From NCBI RefSeq assembly GCF_900111945.1, contig NZ_FOYO01000003.1, forward strand, positions 1-64,000: a stretch of DNA of 64,000 bases, in the 5' to 3' direction. Positions 25,956 through 35,277 of the stretch are shown one piece after another (positions within the stretch are counted from its first letter, which is position 1; the number at the start of each line of letters is the position of its first letter). The position numbers and the translations under genes are program-made. A model generated the notes under the pieces. The model was not told the DNA's origin. It was given only the letters and a program-made list of their open reading frames with translations, and did no database searches. The DNA comes from Litoreibacter janthinus (GTDB taxonomy: Bacteria > Pseudomonadota > Alphaproteobacteria > Rhodobacterales > Rhodobacteraceae).

Positions 25956-28718
25956 TTACGAGAACTGATACTCGAATGCGCCGTCTTTCAGCGTGACTTC
26001 CACAGCTTTGATTTCCTCACCGGCTACCATTTTGGAGAGAACTTCGCGCGACAGGTCGGGCAGGATCGAGTTGGTGATAATATTGTCGACCATCCGGCCA
26101 CCGGAATCGGGGTCGCGGCATTGATCGACGATATGCGCGATGACGTCGTCGGCATAGGTCATGGTCGCGTTGTGGTTGGTCTTCATCCGTTTCACGATAG
26201 AGCCGAGCTTCAGCTTGGTGATGCCGGTCAGCACCTCGCCCGACAGTGGGAAATACGGAATGTTGACGATCCGGCCCAAAAGCGCGGGCGGGAAGACGGA
26301 TTGCAACGCAGGCTTCATCGCTTCTTCTAATGCGCCGAGATCGGGGTTGGACTGACCGCTATCGGCCACATCCATGATTGCGTCGGTGCCGACATTCGAA
26401 GTCAACAGAATCAAGGTGTTTTTGAAGTCGATAGATCGGCCTGTGCCATCTTCCATAATGCCCTTGTCGAACACTTGGAAGAACAGCTCGTGCACATCAG
26501 AGTGGGCCTTCTCAACCTCGTCCAGCAGCACCACCGAATAGGGTTTGCGGCGCACGGCCTCGGTCAGGCGACCGCCTTCGCCATAGCCCACATAACCCGG
26601 AGGCGCCCCTTTCAGCAGCGATACGGAATGCGCTTCTTGGAACTCCGACATGTTAATGGTGATGATATTTTGCTCACCGCCATAAAGGCTTTCGGCCAGC
26701 GCCAAAGCGGTCTCGGTTTTACCGACACCGGATGGACCACAGAGCATGAATACCCCGATCGGCTTGTTCGGGTTGGCCAGTTTGGCGCGGCTGGTTTCGA
26801 TCCGTTTGGCGATCATTTGCAGCCCGTGGTCCTGACCGATAACGCGTTCTTTCAGGCGGTCGGCGAGCGTCAGGATCGCCTGCAATTCGTCGGTGACCAT
26901 GCGGCCCGCCGGAATTCCGGTCCAGTCGGAGATAACACTCGCCACGGCCTGCTCGTCAACATGCGCGTAAACCATGCGGTCATCGGGATCGCCAGCTTCC
27001 AACTCGCTGATCTTTTCGTGTAAAGCAAGGCGCACGGCCTCTGGATCCTCTGCCGCGGTAGGGATCGGCTCGTCCTCTTCCTCGGGCGGATCAGCGCGGT
27101 CGGCAGATGGGATATCCTCGCCTTCTTGCGGCTCTTCATCACCGATCTTGGGTGCATCTTCTGGGGTCAGAATCTCTTCGCCCTCGGGTTTCAGATTCTG
27201 GCGAAGCTCCAGAATTTCATCCACCAAAACCTTTTCTTTGGCGTATTTCTCTTCGAGTACCACCAGTTCTTCTTCGGCTTTCGATTTTTCCAGCTTTGCT
27301 TCTGCGATGCGATCTTCGTTCTCTTCGCCCAAATCGCGCTGTGCAGTCTTCGCGGCAATCTCGGACACCAAAGCGGCAATACCTTCTTTCAGGTCCGCGA
27401 TGCGCGCAGGCGTAGAGGCTTGGCTAATCGCCACACGCGCGCAAGCGGTATCGAGCAACGACACAGCTTTGTCCGGAAGTTGGCGGGACGGGATGTATCG
27501 GTGCGACAGGGACACGGCAGCGACAATCGCCTCGTCCGAAATTCGAACGCCGTGGTGGGCTTCCATCGGCCCCATAATGCCACGCATCATGTAGCAGCAT
27601 TGCTCGACGCCGGGTTCTTCCACATTCACCGGTTGGAAGCGGCGGGTCAGGGCAGGGTCTTTTTCGAAGTGGGTGCGGTATTCAGCAAAAGTGGTCGCAC
27701 CAATAGTCCGAAGCGTGCCACGCGCAAGAGCCGGTTTCAGCAGGTTCGCCGCATCACCTGTACCAGCCGCGCCACCTGCACCAATCAGGGTGTGGGCTTC
27801 GTCGATGAACAGAATGATCGGGGTCGGGGAGGCTTGCACTTGGTCGATGACTGACCGCAAGCGTTGCTCAAACTCACCCTTCATGGAAGCGCCCGCCTGC
27901 ATCAAGCCGATATCCAGCGAATGCAGTTTGGTACCGCGCAGCTTTGGCGGAACATCGCCCGACGCGAGACGTTGCGCGAAGCCTTCGACGACAGCTGTTT
28001 TGCCGACGCCCGCTTCGCCTGTCAGGATCGGGTTATTCTGACGCCGACGCAGCAGCACGTCGATGATCTGGCGGATTTCTTCGTCGCGACCAACGATCGG
28101 GTCCATCTTGCCCGATGCGGCATCTGCGGTCATGTCGATGGAAAAGCGATCCAGCGCGGTTGTGCCGCCGCCGCCAGCTTGGCCAGCCGCGCCGCCTTGG
28201 GGTGCAACAAGGCCCGAGCCATCCATCGGGCGCATGTCTTCTTCGTCGGATTCGGCCCACGCCGAGCGCGCTTCGGACACCAAGGATTCAACATTGAGCT
28301 TCTGGAACACTGGCGAGCATTGGAAGAGTGCGCGCTTCAAGTCGTTTGACTTCAGGCAAGCCACAAGCGCGTGGCCGGTGCGAATTTGCGTCTCCGAGAA
28401 CAGCAGCGTCGCGTAGTGCCAGCCACGATCCAAAAGATCAGTAACCTGATCGGAGATTGACGGCATCTCGGTCGCGTTCTTGCGCATCCCATCGATGATT
28501 GCGCCTAGATCCTTGAGCACCTGTCCGCGGTCCAACTTGAAGTGGTTCAGCGTTTTGGAGATGTCGGAGTTCTTGTTGGACACCACATGGAACAGCCAAT
28601 GGGCCAGTTCTACATGTCGGTTGCCCTCGCCTTTGGCATGGCGCAGCGATTGAACGAACGCGTCGTAGCCAACCCGGTTGAGTTTACCGGCTACGGTTTC
28701 CATTGAAATGTCACTCAT
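25956..28718 (-). CDS. clpV: T6SS AAA+ ATPase TssH (ClpV)
   Basis: The start at 28718 (after GGGGATAAAAGT) gives 920 residues and begins MSDISMETVAGKLN; the longer frame upstream runs into tssG. The N-domain (~1-160) is the ClpV-type substrate-binding domain. NBD1 has GEAGVGKT (~235) and a LFIDEAHT Walker B. A long Glu/Lys-rich middle domain with an acidic insert follows. NBD2 has GPSGVGKTE (~658) and LLDEVEK. ClpV unfolds contracted TssBC sheath for recycling. It is the last gene of the minus T6SS operon. Confidence 0.96.
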   Translation of the reverse strand: MSDISMETVAGKLNRVGYDAFVQSLRHAKGEGNRHVELAHWLFHVVSNKNSDISKTLNHFKLDRGQVLKDLGAIIDGMRKNATEMPSISDQVTDLLDRGWHYATLLFSETQIRTGHALVACLKSNDLKRALFQCSPVFQKLNVESLVSEARSAWAESDEEDMRPMDGSGLVAPQGGAAGQAGGGGTTALDRFSIDMTADAASGKMDPIVGRDEEIRQIIDVLLRRRQNNPILTGEAGVGKTAVVEGFAQRLASGDVPPKLRGTKLHSLDIGLMQAGASMKGEFEQRLRSVIDQVQASPTPIILFIDEAHTLIGAGGAAGTGDAANLLKPALARGTLRTIGATTFAEYRTHFEKDPALTRRFQPVNVEEPGVEQCCYMMRGIMGPMEAHHGVRISDEAIVAAVSLSHRYIPSRQLPDKAVSLLDTACARVAISQASTPARIADLKEGIAALVSEIAAKTAQRDLGEENEDRIAEAKLEKSKAEEELVVLEEKYAKEKVLVDEILELRQNLKPEGEEILTPEDAPKIGDEEPQEGEDIPSADRADPPEEEDEPIPTAAEDPEAVRLALHEKISELEAGDPDDRMVYAHVDEQAVASVISDWTGIPAGRMVTDELQAILTLADRLKERVIGQDHGLQMIAKRIETSRAKLANPNKPIGVFMLCGPSGVGKTETALALAESLYGGEQNIITINMSEFQEAHSVSLLKGAPPGYVGYGEGGRLTEAVRRKPYSVVLLDEVEKAHSDVHELFFQVFDKGIMEDGTGRSIDFKNTLILLTSNVGTDAIMDVADSGQSNPDLGALEEAMKPALQSVFPPALLGRIVNIPYFPLSGEVLTGITKLKLGSIVKRMKTNHNATMTYADDVIAHIVDQCRDPDSGGRMVDNIITNSILPDLSREVLSKMVAGEEIKAVEVTLKDGAFEYQFS

Positions 28719-28749
28719 ACTTTTATCCCCGCTGTAGGTAATTGTTTTT

Positions 28750-29841
28750 TCATGCCACAGCCTTTGCCGGTGCACGGTCTGTTGAGAATTGAGCCGCCTG
28801 AACATAGCGGCGACGTTCGTTTTCTTTTGGTTTCTCCGGGTTGATCCACCCTGTCCAGCCAAGCGCTGTTTGCTGGCCAAGCACCGCTGCGGGCACCTCG
28901 TCGGCGGGCAGGGACAAGGACACATCAACCTCAATGGTCACACCCAGATACCACATGACAATGTCAGTGAGCCGGGTGAACCCGTCGCCGCCGGGCAGAT
29001 AGCTGCGATACTGATCCAGGCTTTCGGTGCGCACGTGAATGCAGATTTTCTCGTTCACCGCAGGCACGCGGCTTCCCAAATGCACGTTCTGCCCCAAATG
29101 GCTGCCGCCAAGACCGACGCGAGTCAGGTCTTGCGGCTCGAAGCTCATCCAGCTTGGCACATGCTCTTCAATCTCGACATGGACCTTCAACAGAAGCTCC
29201 AGCATCTGGCGCAGGCGAACGGCGGATTTGATCCGACCCGAGAATAGCGCGATCAGCGGCAGCTTGGCGACATCTGGAATATGGTCGCGGTTCTGGAAGG
29301 CGGGGGTACCAAGGCCTGCGAGCGACCCGACATAGGCTTGGAACCGGTCGCCCTTGGGGTGGTCGAACTGCGCGATCGGCCGCGCGTCTGCCCATGCCCG
29401 ATAGAACAGCTGCAAGAAGCGGTTTGCAAACAAATCGGTAAACCGGGCAAAGCTGGGGTCGCGCGCGTTTAGCCAGCCATGAACTTCGGCCGTGGTGTTG
29501 AGTGGCAACGCGCCTTGGGGGCCGTAGAAGCCCAGAAATCTCGTGTTAAGCCGTCCTGCACGCCCACCGGGTTTTTCCTCGAACGCGGTGATGTTAGAGG
29601 CAGGGAAATCCATAAACGGGTCCTGGCCGAGGGAAACGACTTCTTCCTTGATGGTCGCGTTTTGCCCGATGCGGGGCTTGTCGGGGTAGGTCCGCTCCAT
29701 CTCCCGCAGAGTTGCCAAGAACCCGAAGCGCCAAGGGGTCGCTTTCAACATCGCGCGATGGGATAATCCCTGAAGATCCTTTGCCTTCGGCGCAGGCGGC
29801 CCCATCATCTGGGGCTTTTTCTTCTTGGGGATTTTCGTCAT
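28750..29841 (-). CDS. tssG: T6SS baseplate protein TssG
   Basis: A 363-residue TssG (ImpH/VasB). Typical features are LKATPWRFGFLATLREMER near residue ~35 and a central region with GPQGALPLNTT. TssG joins two TssF and one TssE into the baseplate wedge. The ATG overlaps the tssF stop (ATGA); clpV begins 31 bases after its stop. The N-terminus is Lys/Pro-rich (KIPKKKKPQMMGPP), longer than in many homologues. Confidence 0.95.
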   Translation of the reverse strand: MTKIPKKKKPQMMGPPAPKAKDLQGLSHRAMLKATPWRFGFLATLREMERTYPDKPRIGQNATIKEEVVSLGQDPFMDFPASNITAFEEKPGGRAGRLNTRFLGFYGPQGALPLNTTAEVHGWLNARDPSFARFTDLFANRFLQLFYRAWADARPIAQFDHPKGDRFQAYVGSLAGLGTPAFQNRDHIPDVAKLPLIALFSGRIKSAVRLRQMLELLLKVHVEIEEHVPSWMSFEPQDLTRVGLGGSHLGQNVHLGSRVPAVNEKICIHVRTESLDQYRSYLPGGDGFTRLTDIVMWYLGVTIEVDVSLSLPADEVPAAVLGQQTALGWTGWINPEKPKENERRRYVQAAQFSTDRAPAKAVA

Positions 29842-31772
29842 AGCAGCGGGCCGGAACCGGAGCGCGGTGGCCAGACTTTCACCTCGCCACGTTGCTGCGA
29901 AACAATGACCGTCTGGGTAAAGCTGTTGATGGCGGAATAGTCGGCAAAGAAGCGATCCAAAATAGCGCCAAGGAACATGATGCCAGACCCTTCGTAGCCG
30001 CGCTCGTCAAAGGTCACCCGCACTTCGATGCCGCGTGCGGCGTGGAAGCCTCCGTCGCGTTTGACAGAGCGCACCACAGGCCGCGTTTCGATCCCCTTAA
30101 TCGCTTGAAGCTGCTTTTCTGTCACCTTGTTGGTCAGGTCGGCAAACAATGACAGCATTTCCCGCAGACCTGCAGCATGATCTCGGCTGCCTCGATCAGA
30201 CAGGCCGAACTGGTTCAACGACAAATGGCTAACCAGCCGCCAATACACGTCGCCTGACCGTGTCCGGTGCGGCGCGTCGCTTTCAAGCTCCGCGACAGCT
30301 TCGCGCGGCGCAGTCGGCCCTGCGATACAGCTAAGATTAACCGTCAGGTCGTCATTCAGATTAAAGTCTGTGCCCTTTTGGTTCAGTGGCAAATATTCCG
30401 GCAAATGCCTGTTGGAGCATAGAGCTTTCACTTGGAGGCGTCGCACGCGCTTGTCGTCGTCCAGGCCCTCCGGCTCGTAGATCGAGATGAACGTCTCGGT
30501 GCCTTTGTAATTGTGCTGGACGCCAAACCGCCGCTCATTCGGGGTCAAACGACGCTCCTTGCGGCGGTAGGTATAGTAGAGAGCTTCGCGCGGATTTATC
30601 TGTTCCGCCGGAACACCATAAAGCGGATGAACCGGCACCTTGGTTTGAACACCGGCGTAATAAGCAAAAACGTCGGTGATCCGATGAACCTCGTAATGCG
30701 AAGACGGGCTGCTGTCGGGTGTCACGATATATTCGTGGCGCAGCGGGTCCACTTTCACTTGCGAGGAGTTCTCCTCAAACAGATTAACCGCGGGCACGGC
30801 GAACAGGGCAAAATGCTGCGGGCCAACGCGGGACGGCAGGGATGGCTTGACGGTGTTCAGCTCGATGATCAGATCGAACTCGCTGGCAGCAATGCGTTTC
30901 AGCGCTTTGTTGATGCCTGCCAGTCGGAAGCCGATGAACTTTTGGGGGAACAGGAATGCCTCGCGCAGCGTCGTGTAGCCACGGAACACGCGGATGTCTT
31001 CGGGGAACAGCGCCTCGTCGTCGTCGAAGCCGATCTGCTCTATTATGTTCGGCTCTAACCGGATGAAGGCTGGATCACCGTTGCTGTCGAGATACCGTAG
31101 CGTGATCCGGTTCACGTGGCAGAAGAGCTGTTCGTATAGGGAAAGGGTTTCGCCAAGATCGCCCATTAGATGGATCGGTAAACGGTCCAGCTCCAGATCA
31201 GACATGGGGCCTTCCGGCTTGTCAGGATTGTCCATCGACGGGCGCATAAAGCTGAGCTTCAGCCCGCCCGCCGTGCCGGGTGCCACATCAAACCCAAGCG
31301 CCTGCAACGGGGCAGGGCCGTCTAGATAAGCAGCGTTGGTGATCTTCAGCGGCCACAGCTCCAGCGGTGCCGACAGGCGGAACCGTGCGGAAATACGCTT
31401 TTCGCGGTCTACATAACGCGCGTCCATGTAAGAGCCCGCAGGAAAGGACATGCCCTCCAGAAGCTCCTGATTGTCATAGGGGGGCTGCGCTTGCACCAAC
31501 ATCGCAGATGGCGTTGGGGCTAGCATGTCGGGCAAAAGTTGCTCTAGCAATTCGTTGGTAAAGCTGCGGAATTCCTGCTGCATCTTCAACTGAACACGCG
31601 CTGCCATAAACGCGGTGCCTTCCAACAGTCCTGCGACCGCCGGGTCCATGTTGTCTTGCACCAGCCCGCCCAATCGCTCGGCAATGCCGGGATAGTCCGC
31701 TGCGAATTCTTGGCTGCGTTCGTAGAGCAATGCCAACTCGCGCTCATAGGCGTCTAGAAAGGCCTTTTTCAT
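29838..31772 (-). CDS. tssF: T6SS baseplate protein TssF
   Basis: A 644-residue TssF (ImpG/VasA) of normal length. It opens AFLDAYERELALLYERSQEFAADYP (split motif ~4-28) and shows LEGTAFMAARVQLKM, both diagnostic. TssF is the main baseplate wedge subunit. Four-base overlaps with tssE before and tssG after indicate translational coupling. Confidence 0.96.
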   Translation of the reverse strand: MKKAFLDAYERELALLYERSQEFAADYPGIAERLGGLVQDNMDPAVAGLLEGTAFMAARVQLKMQQEFRSFTNELLEQLLPDMLAPTPSAMLVQAQPPYDNQELLEGMSFPAGSYMDARYVDREKRISARFRLSAPLELWPLKITNAAYLDGPAPLQALGFDVAPGTAGGLKLSFMRPSMDNPDKPEGPMSDLELDRLPIHLMGDLGETLSLYEQLFCHVNRITLRYLDSNGDPAFIRLEPNIIEQIGFDDDEALFPEDIRVFRGYTTLREAFLFPQKFIGFRLAGINKALKRIAASEFDLIIELNTVKPSLPSRVGPQHFALFAVPAVNLFEENSSQVKVDPLRHEYIVTPDSSPSSHYEVHRITDVFAYYAGVQTKVPVHPLYGVPAEQINPREALYYTYRRKERRLTPNERRFGVQHNYKGTETFISIYEPEGLDDDKRVRRLQVKALCSNRHLPEYLPLNQKGTDFNLNDDLTVNLSCIAGPTAPREAVAELESDAPHRTRSGDVYWRLVSHLSLNQFGLSDRGSRDHAAGLREMLSLFADLTNKVTEKQLQAIKGIETRPVVRSVKRDGGFHAARGIEVRVTFDERGYEGSGIMFLGAILDRFFADYSAINSFTQTVIVSQQRGEVKVWPPRSGSGPLL

Positions 31773-32344
31773 CGGTTGACCTTCAGGTTGGCGAGGTTGA
31801 CCTTGCCCCCGCCCACATCAATTTCGGCGACGAACTCCAAAGGAACGTCCACCGGATTGGCGGCGAGGTCGGCGGAAATATCGAATGCCAGCTTCTGGCT
31901 CAGATCCTTGTCCTGCTGGCGCATGACGACTTCGATAGAGTCAGGGATCAGGCGAGGCTCGTGGTCAATCAGCGCTTGGCGCAAACGGCGCTCCAGATGG
32001 CCACGGTTTTCGGAGTTCGAAGACATGTTGGCCATGTCGTCCATGCCGAAGTTCAACACAGATTTCGCCACGTGCTTGTGCTTGCTGACGTCCAGCGCAG
32101 CGTCAAGCCGGATCGTGTGCATCAGGTTGGCAAGATCCTCGTTGAGATGGGCTTTCAAAGAGCCTTGATCGGCCCCGTGCCGCCGCTGGATTGTCCGTTG
32201 GTTTATCTCGCGCTCACCCTCTTTGTAGCTGGCCCCGTCCGACGTCGCGTCTTTCTTGCGCGCCGCCTCACGGAAGACGTGCATCAAGGAAATCTGGTTC
32301 TGTTGACCAAGTTTGCGATTGGATTTGGGCGGTGAGGTCTTCAT
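31769..32344 (-). CDS. tssE: T6SS baseplate gp25-like protein TssE
   Basis: A 191-residue protein; a GTG at 32356 could add 4 residues. The C-terminal ~130 residues are the GPW/gp25 domain: LNTDLANL-type helix (EDLANLMHT), SVLNFGMDDM, and VPLEFVAEID at the end. TssE starts sheath polymerisation on the baseplate. The N-terminal ~60 residues are Lys/Arg-rich and longer than usual. It overlaps tssF by 4 bases. A 163-base gap with a strong hairpin separates it from hcp. Confidence 0.93.
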   Translation of the reverse strand: MKTSPPKSNRKLGQQNQISLMHVFREAARKKDATSDGASYKEGEREINQRTIQRRHGADQGSLKAHLNEDLANLMHTIRLDAALDVSKHKHVAKSVLNFGMDDMANMSSNSENRGHLERRLRQALIDHEPRLIPDSIEVVMRQQDKDLSQKLAFDISADLAANPVDVPLEFVAEIDVGGGKVNLANLKVNR

Positions 32345-32449
32345 CAGGCGGGTCACACTCTGGCGATGTTCGGGTCAGACCATCGCCCGGAGGGAAACGC
32401 GGCGGGATGCGAGGCAGCATGTCTCGGGCTGCGGTCCGGAAGGGGGGAT

Positions 32450-32475
32450 GGGGGCGCCGAGAACCGGCGCACCCC
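32450..32475 (-). terminator. GC hairpin downstream of hcp
   Basis: In the minus direction GGGGTGCGCCG-GTTCT-CGGCGCCCC forms a near-perfect stem with one bulge, 33 bases after the hcp stop. There is no T-run. It may stabilise hcp mRNA and partly block read-through to tssEFG-clpV, setting hcp excess. Confidence 0.4.
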
Positions 32476-32507
32476 GTTGTCTTGAGAGAATAAAACGCGT
32501 CCGCGGC

Positions 32508-33017
32508 TTAAGCCGGTTTGACGGTGCCGTTCCACTCTTTGTTTTCTGCAATGTCCCAACCAGCGTTGGTTGTACCAGCGTCTGCACCTTTGTCGTCCTG
32601 CATCGTGTATTCGATGTTGAAGCGACGGAAGTTCAGGGTCAGGGACTCTTCAATACGGTCCAGACCGTCTTTGGAACCACCGGTGGTGTAGGACGATACG
32701 ATGATCATTTCCATGTGCAGCTTGAAGTACTCAACAGGCGCATCGCCACCGGACTTACGAACGGTCAGCAGGCCAGCGTCGATGTGCTTACCAGAGGTAC
32801 ATTTCTTGATCAGGTCGTTGGAGGACTGGTCAACATATTTGATGATGTTGATGTCCTGAACGTCGACTTTACCGCCGCCGCCGCCGCCGCCCATGTGGGT
32901 GGTGCCGGATTGGGACATGCCCAGACCCCAGTTCAAGACATCGATCTCTTGCTTGTGTGCGGAGTCCTGGGACTCGCCTTTGATGTTCGACAGTTTCAGA
33001 AAAATATCGACAGCCAT
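32508..33017 (-). CDS. hcp: T6SS tube protein Hcp (TssD)
   Basis: A 169-residue Hcp: opens AVDIFLKLSNIKGES, with HKQEIDVLNWGLGMSQSG, a KYVDQSSNDL segment and an ESLTLNFRRFNIEYT strand. Hexamers stack to form the inner tube and carry small effectors. Residues 43-49 are seven consecutive Gly encoded by a GGC repeat (32872-32892), lengthening the usual Gly-rich loop. The start follows AAGGAGAAGACAC, the strongest ribosome-binding site in this operon, in line with high Hcp demand. Confidence 0.97.
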   Translation of the reverse strand: MAVDIFLKLSNIKGESQDSAHKQEIDVLNWGLGMSQSGTTHMGGGGGGGKVDVQDINIIKYVDQSSNDLIKKCTSGKHIDAGLLTVRKSGGDAPVEYFKLHMEMIIVSSYTTGGSKDGLDRIEESLTLNFRRFNIEYTMQDDKGADAGTTNAGWDIAENKEWNGTVKPA

Positions 33018-33071
33018 GTGTCTTCTCCTTGGTTACAATAAATCGGTAAGAAATTTCGCTAATGAAATTGT

Positions 33072-34562
33072 TTATTTCCCACCGGGTAGTTTGGATACGA
33101 GGCTCATCCCGATATCCATTCCTTCCATTTGGAAGTGCGGTTTGAGGAAGAATTTGCCCATGTAGTAGCCGGGGTTTTCTTCGTCCTCGATGACTTTAAC
33201 CGTTGCCCCGGCCAGCGGCTTGAGGGCCTTTTCAGCCTCGCTCGCCTCGTCGGGGTTCAGGTGAACATATTTCATGATCCAGCTTTGCAGCTCACGCTCG
33301 ATCTGGTCGCGGGAGCGGGACATGCCGATCTGGTCGCGAACCATGCATTTCAGGTAGTGGCTGAAACGCGAGACCGCAAAGATGTAGGGTAGGCGGGCCG
33401 ACATGTTGTCGGACGCGGTTGCCTCTTCGTCTTTGTAGACCTTCGGTTTGTAGATCGATTGCGCACCAATGAAGGCCGCTTTGTCTGTGTTCTTGCGGTG
33501 AACCAGCCCGATCAGACCTGCTTTTGTCAGCTCGCCTTCGCGACGGTCGCTGATTGCAATCTCGGTTGGGCATTTCAGATCGGTGGACCCGTCGCCGGTG
33601 TCGAATGTGTGCGATGGCAGGTTGATCACTTCACCACCGGATTGAACACCACGGATTTGAACAGTCCAGCCATGCTCTTTATGCGCACGGTTGATGTTTG
33701 CGGCCATTGCGTGGGCGGCGTTCATCCAAGCGTATTTGGTGCCTTCATGCCCATCGGTCTCTTCCTCGAAGTTGAACTCGTCAACAGGAAGGGAATTCTG
33801 GCCATAGGGCTCACGCGACAGGACGCGCGGCATGGTCAGACCGATATATCGGGAGTTCTCAGAGTCACGCAGGGAGTTCCAAGCGGCGTAATCCGGCGTG
33901 TCAAACACTGTGGACAGATCGCGCGGGTTGTTCAGCTCGTTCCAGCTGTCCATGCCCATCAGCGTCGGAGCAACGGAAGACAGGAACGGCGCCATCGAGG
34001 CGGCGGCGATCTTGCCCATGTCGCGCAGCAAACGCACATCGGACGCGGATTGGTCGAAGTAGAAATCGCCGATCAGGCAGCCATAGGGCTGGCCCCCAAG
34101 CTGGCCGAATTCGTGTTCGTAGATTTGCTTGAAGATCGGGGACTGGTCCCATTTCGCGCCAGGGAAGGAGCGCAGTTCGCGTTCTAGTTCGGCCTTGGAC
34201 ACGTTCATCACGTTGATCTTCAGCGACGCGTCAGTCTCGGAGTTGTTGACCGTGTAGGCCAGCCCACGCCAAGACGCTTCAAGCTTCTGGAATTCTTCGT
34301 GGTGGATAATGGCGTTGACTTGCGCGCTTAACTTTTCGTCGATCGCAGCGATCATCTGGTCAATGGTGTCAATCACGTCGTCGGAAACAAGATCCTGATC
34401 TTGCATCGCAGTCGCCACCAATGTGGTCACCGCGTTTTCAACTTCTTTGGCGGCCACGTCGGAACGCGGCTTGAAGTTCTTCTTCAGTACATCGGAAAAC
34501 TCGTCGAGCTCACTAAGAGCACCACCAGCTTGGGCGCCATCCTGTTGGGCTTCTGTCGCCAT
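33072..34562 (-). CDS. tssC: T6SS sheath large subunit TssC
   Basis: A 496-residue TssC (ImpC/VipB). Characteristic stretches: EASWRGLAYTVNNSETDASL, EFGQLGGQPYGCLIGD, RVLSREPYG and the C-terminal ISLVSKLPGG-type end (GMSLVSKLPGGK). It forms the contractile sheath with TssB. It lies 61 bases after tssB, with an AAGGGGAACG site before the ATG. Confidence 0.97.
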   Translation of the reverse strand: MATEAQQDGAQAGGALSELDEFSDVLKKNFKPRSDVAAKEVENAVTTLVATAMQDQDLVSDDVIDTIDQMIAAIDEKLSAQVNAIIHHEEFQKLEASWRGLAYTVNNSETDASLKINVMNVSKAELERELRSFPGAKWDQSPIFKQIYEHEFGQLGGQPYGCLIGDFYFDQSASDVRLLRDMGKIAAASMAPFLSSVAPTLMGMDSWNELNNPRDLSTVFDTPDYAAWNSLRDSENSRYIGLTMPRVLSREPYGQNSLPVDEFNFEEETDGHEGTKYAWMNAAHAMAANINRAHKEHGWTVQIRGVQSGGEVINLPSHTFDTGDGSTDLKCPTEIAISDRREGELTKAGLIGLVHRKNTDKAAFIGAQSIYKPKVYKDEEATASDNMSARLPYIFAVSRFSHYLKCMVRDQIGMSRSRDQIERELQSWIMKYVHLNPDEASEAEKALKPLAGATVKVIEDEENPGYYMGKFFLKPHFQMEGMDIGMSLVSKLPGGK

Positions 34563-34623
34563 TATCGTTCCCCTTAATTATTATTCGTCCGCGCGCATCT
34601 TTGGCGTGCAGCGTACTGGTATT

Positions 34624-35145
34624 TTACTCTTCGGCGTCGCCGCCATCTTTTGGCGCACGTTCAGCCAAGGCAGCCATTAGTTCCGGATCTTCCAGCAGTG
34701 CTTTGATCTGGTCCTGAGCCGCGGACTTACCGTTCATGTAGCGTTGCAGGTTCGCCAGTTGCGTACGGGCTTCCAGCAGCTTGGCAAGTGCAGGCACCTG
34801 GCGGGCAATCTCGCCGGGGCTCATGTCTTCCATTTTCTTGAAGTTGAGGTTCACACTCAACTTGCTCTCCGAGTCAGGTTCGAGGGTATTATCAACCTGC
34901 ATGGCCAACCCCGGAGCGATCGCGCCCATGAAGTCGTCAAGGCTGTCCTGATCCACCCGAGTGAACTCACGCTCGGCCACTGGGGCCTTCTCAACTTCGG
35001 ATGCGTTACCGCTGAGGTCGGACATTACGCCCATCACAAAGGGCAGTTCCACCATCTTGTCGGATTCGTAGGGATCGGCGTAAGAAATGTTCACCCGAGG
35101 TGGGCGGTTGCGTTTAATAAAACCAGTCGCTGAATCTGAGGCCAT
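34624..35145 (-). CDS. tssB: T6SS sheath small subunit TssB
   Basis: A 173-residue TssB (ImpB/VipA): RPPRVNISYADPYESD start, ELPFVMGVMSDLSGN, and MEDMSPGEIARQVPAL. It pairs with TssC in the sheath and carries the ClpV-interacting region. The upstream 132-base AT-rich gap contains a -35-like TTGACA flanked by an inverted repeat, so tssBC-hcp probably has its own promoter. Confidence 0.97.
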   Translation of the reverse strand: MASDSATGFIKRNRPPRVNISYADPYESDKMVELPFVMGVMSDLSGNASEVEKAPVAEREFTRVDQDSLDDFMGAIAPGLAMQVDNTLEPDSESKLSVNLNFKKMEDMSPGEIARQVPALAKLLEARTQLANLQRYMNGKSAAQDQIKALLEDPELMAALAERAPKDGGDAEE

Positions 35146-35171
35146 ATTCCCTCTCCCTAAATCTACGCAAT

Positions 35172-35216
35172 AAGAAAGCCTTAATCACCTTTTGCTGTCA
35201 ACGCATTTAGGTGATT
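35172..35216 (-). promoter_or_regulatory. Likely tssB promoter with operator-like inverted repeat
   Basis: On the minus strand TTGACA (35201-35196), an 18-base spacer and TTTCTT (35177-35172) form a plausible promoter about 20 bases upstream of a start site near 35165. AATCACCT (35183-35190) and AGGTGATT (35209-35216) form a perfect 8-bp inverted repeat with an 18-base gap that brackets the -35. This is a good candidate repressor site. Confidence 0.5.
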
Positions 35217-35277
35217 TTTCACTCTATCTTCACAATCAATTCTCAAAACACCTGCTGATCATACCCACAGGTCAACT

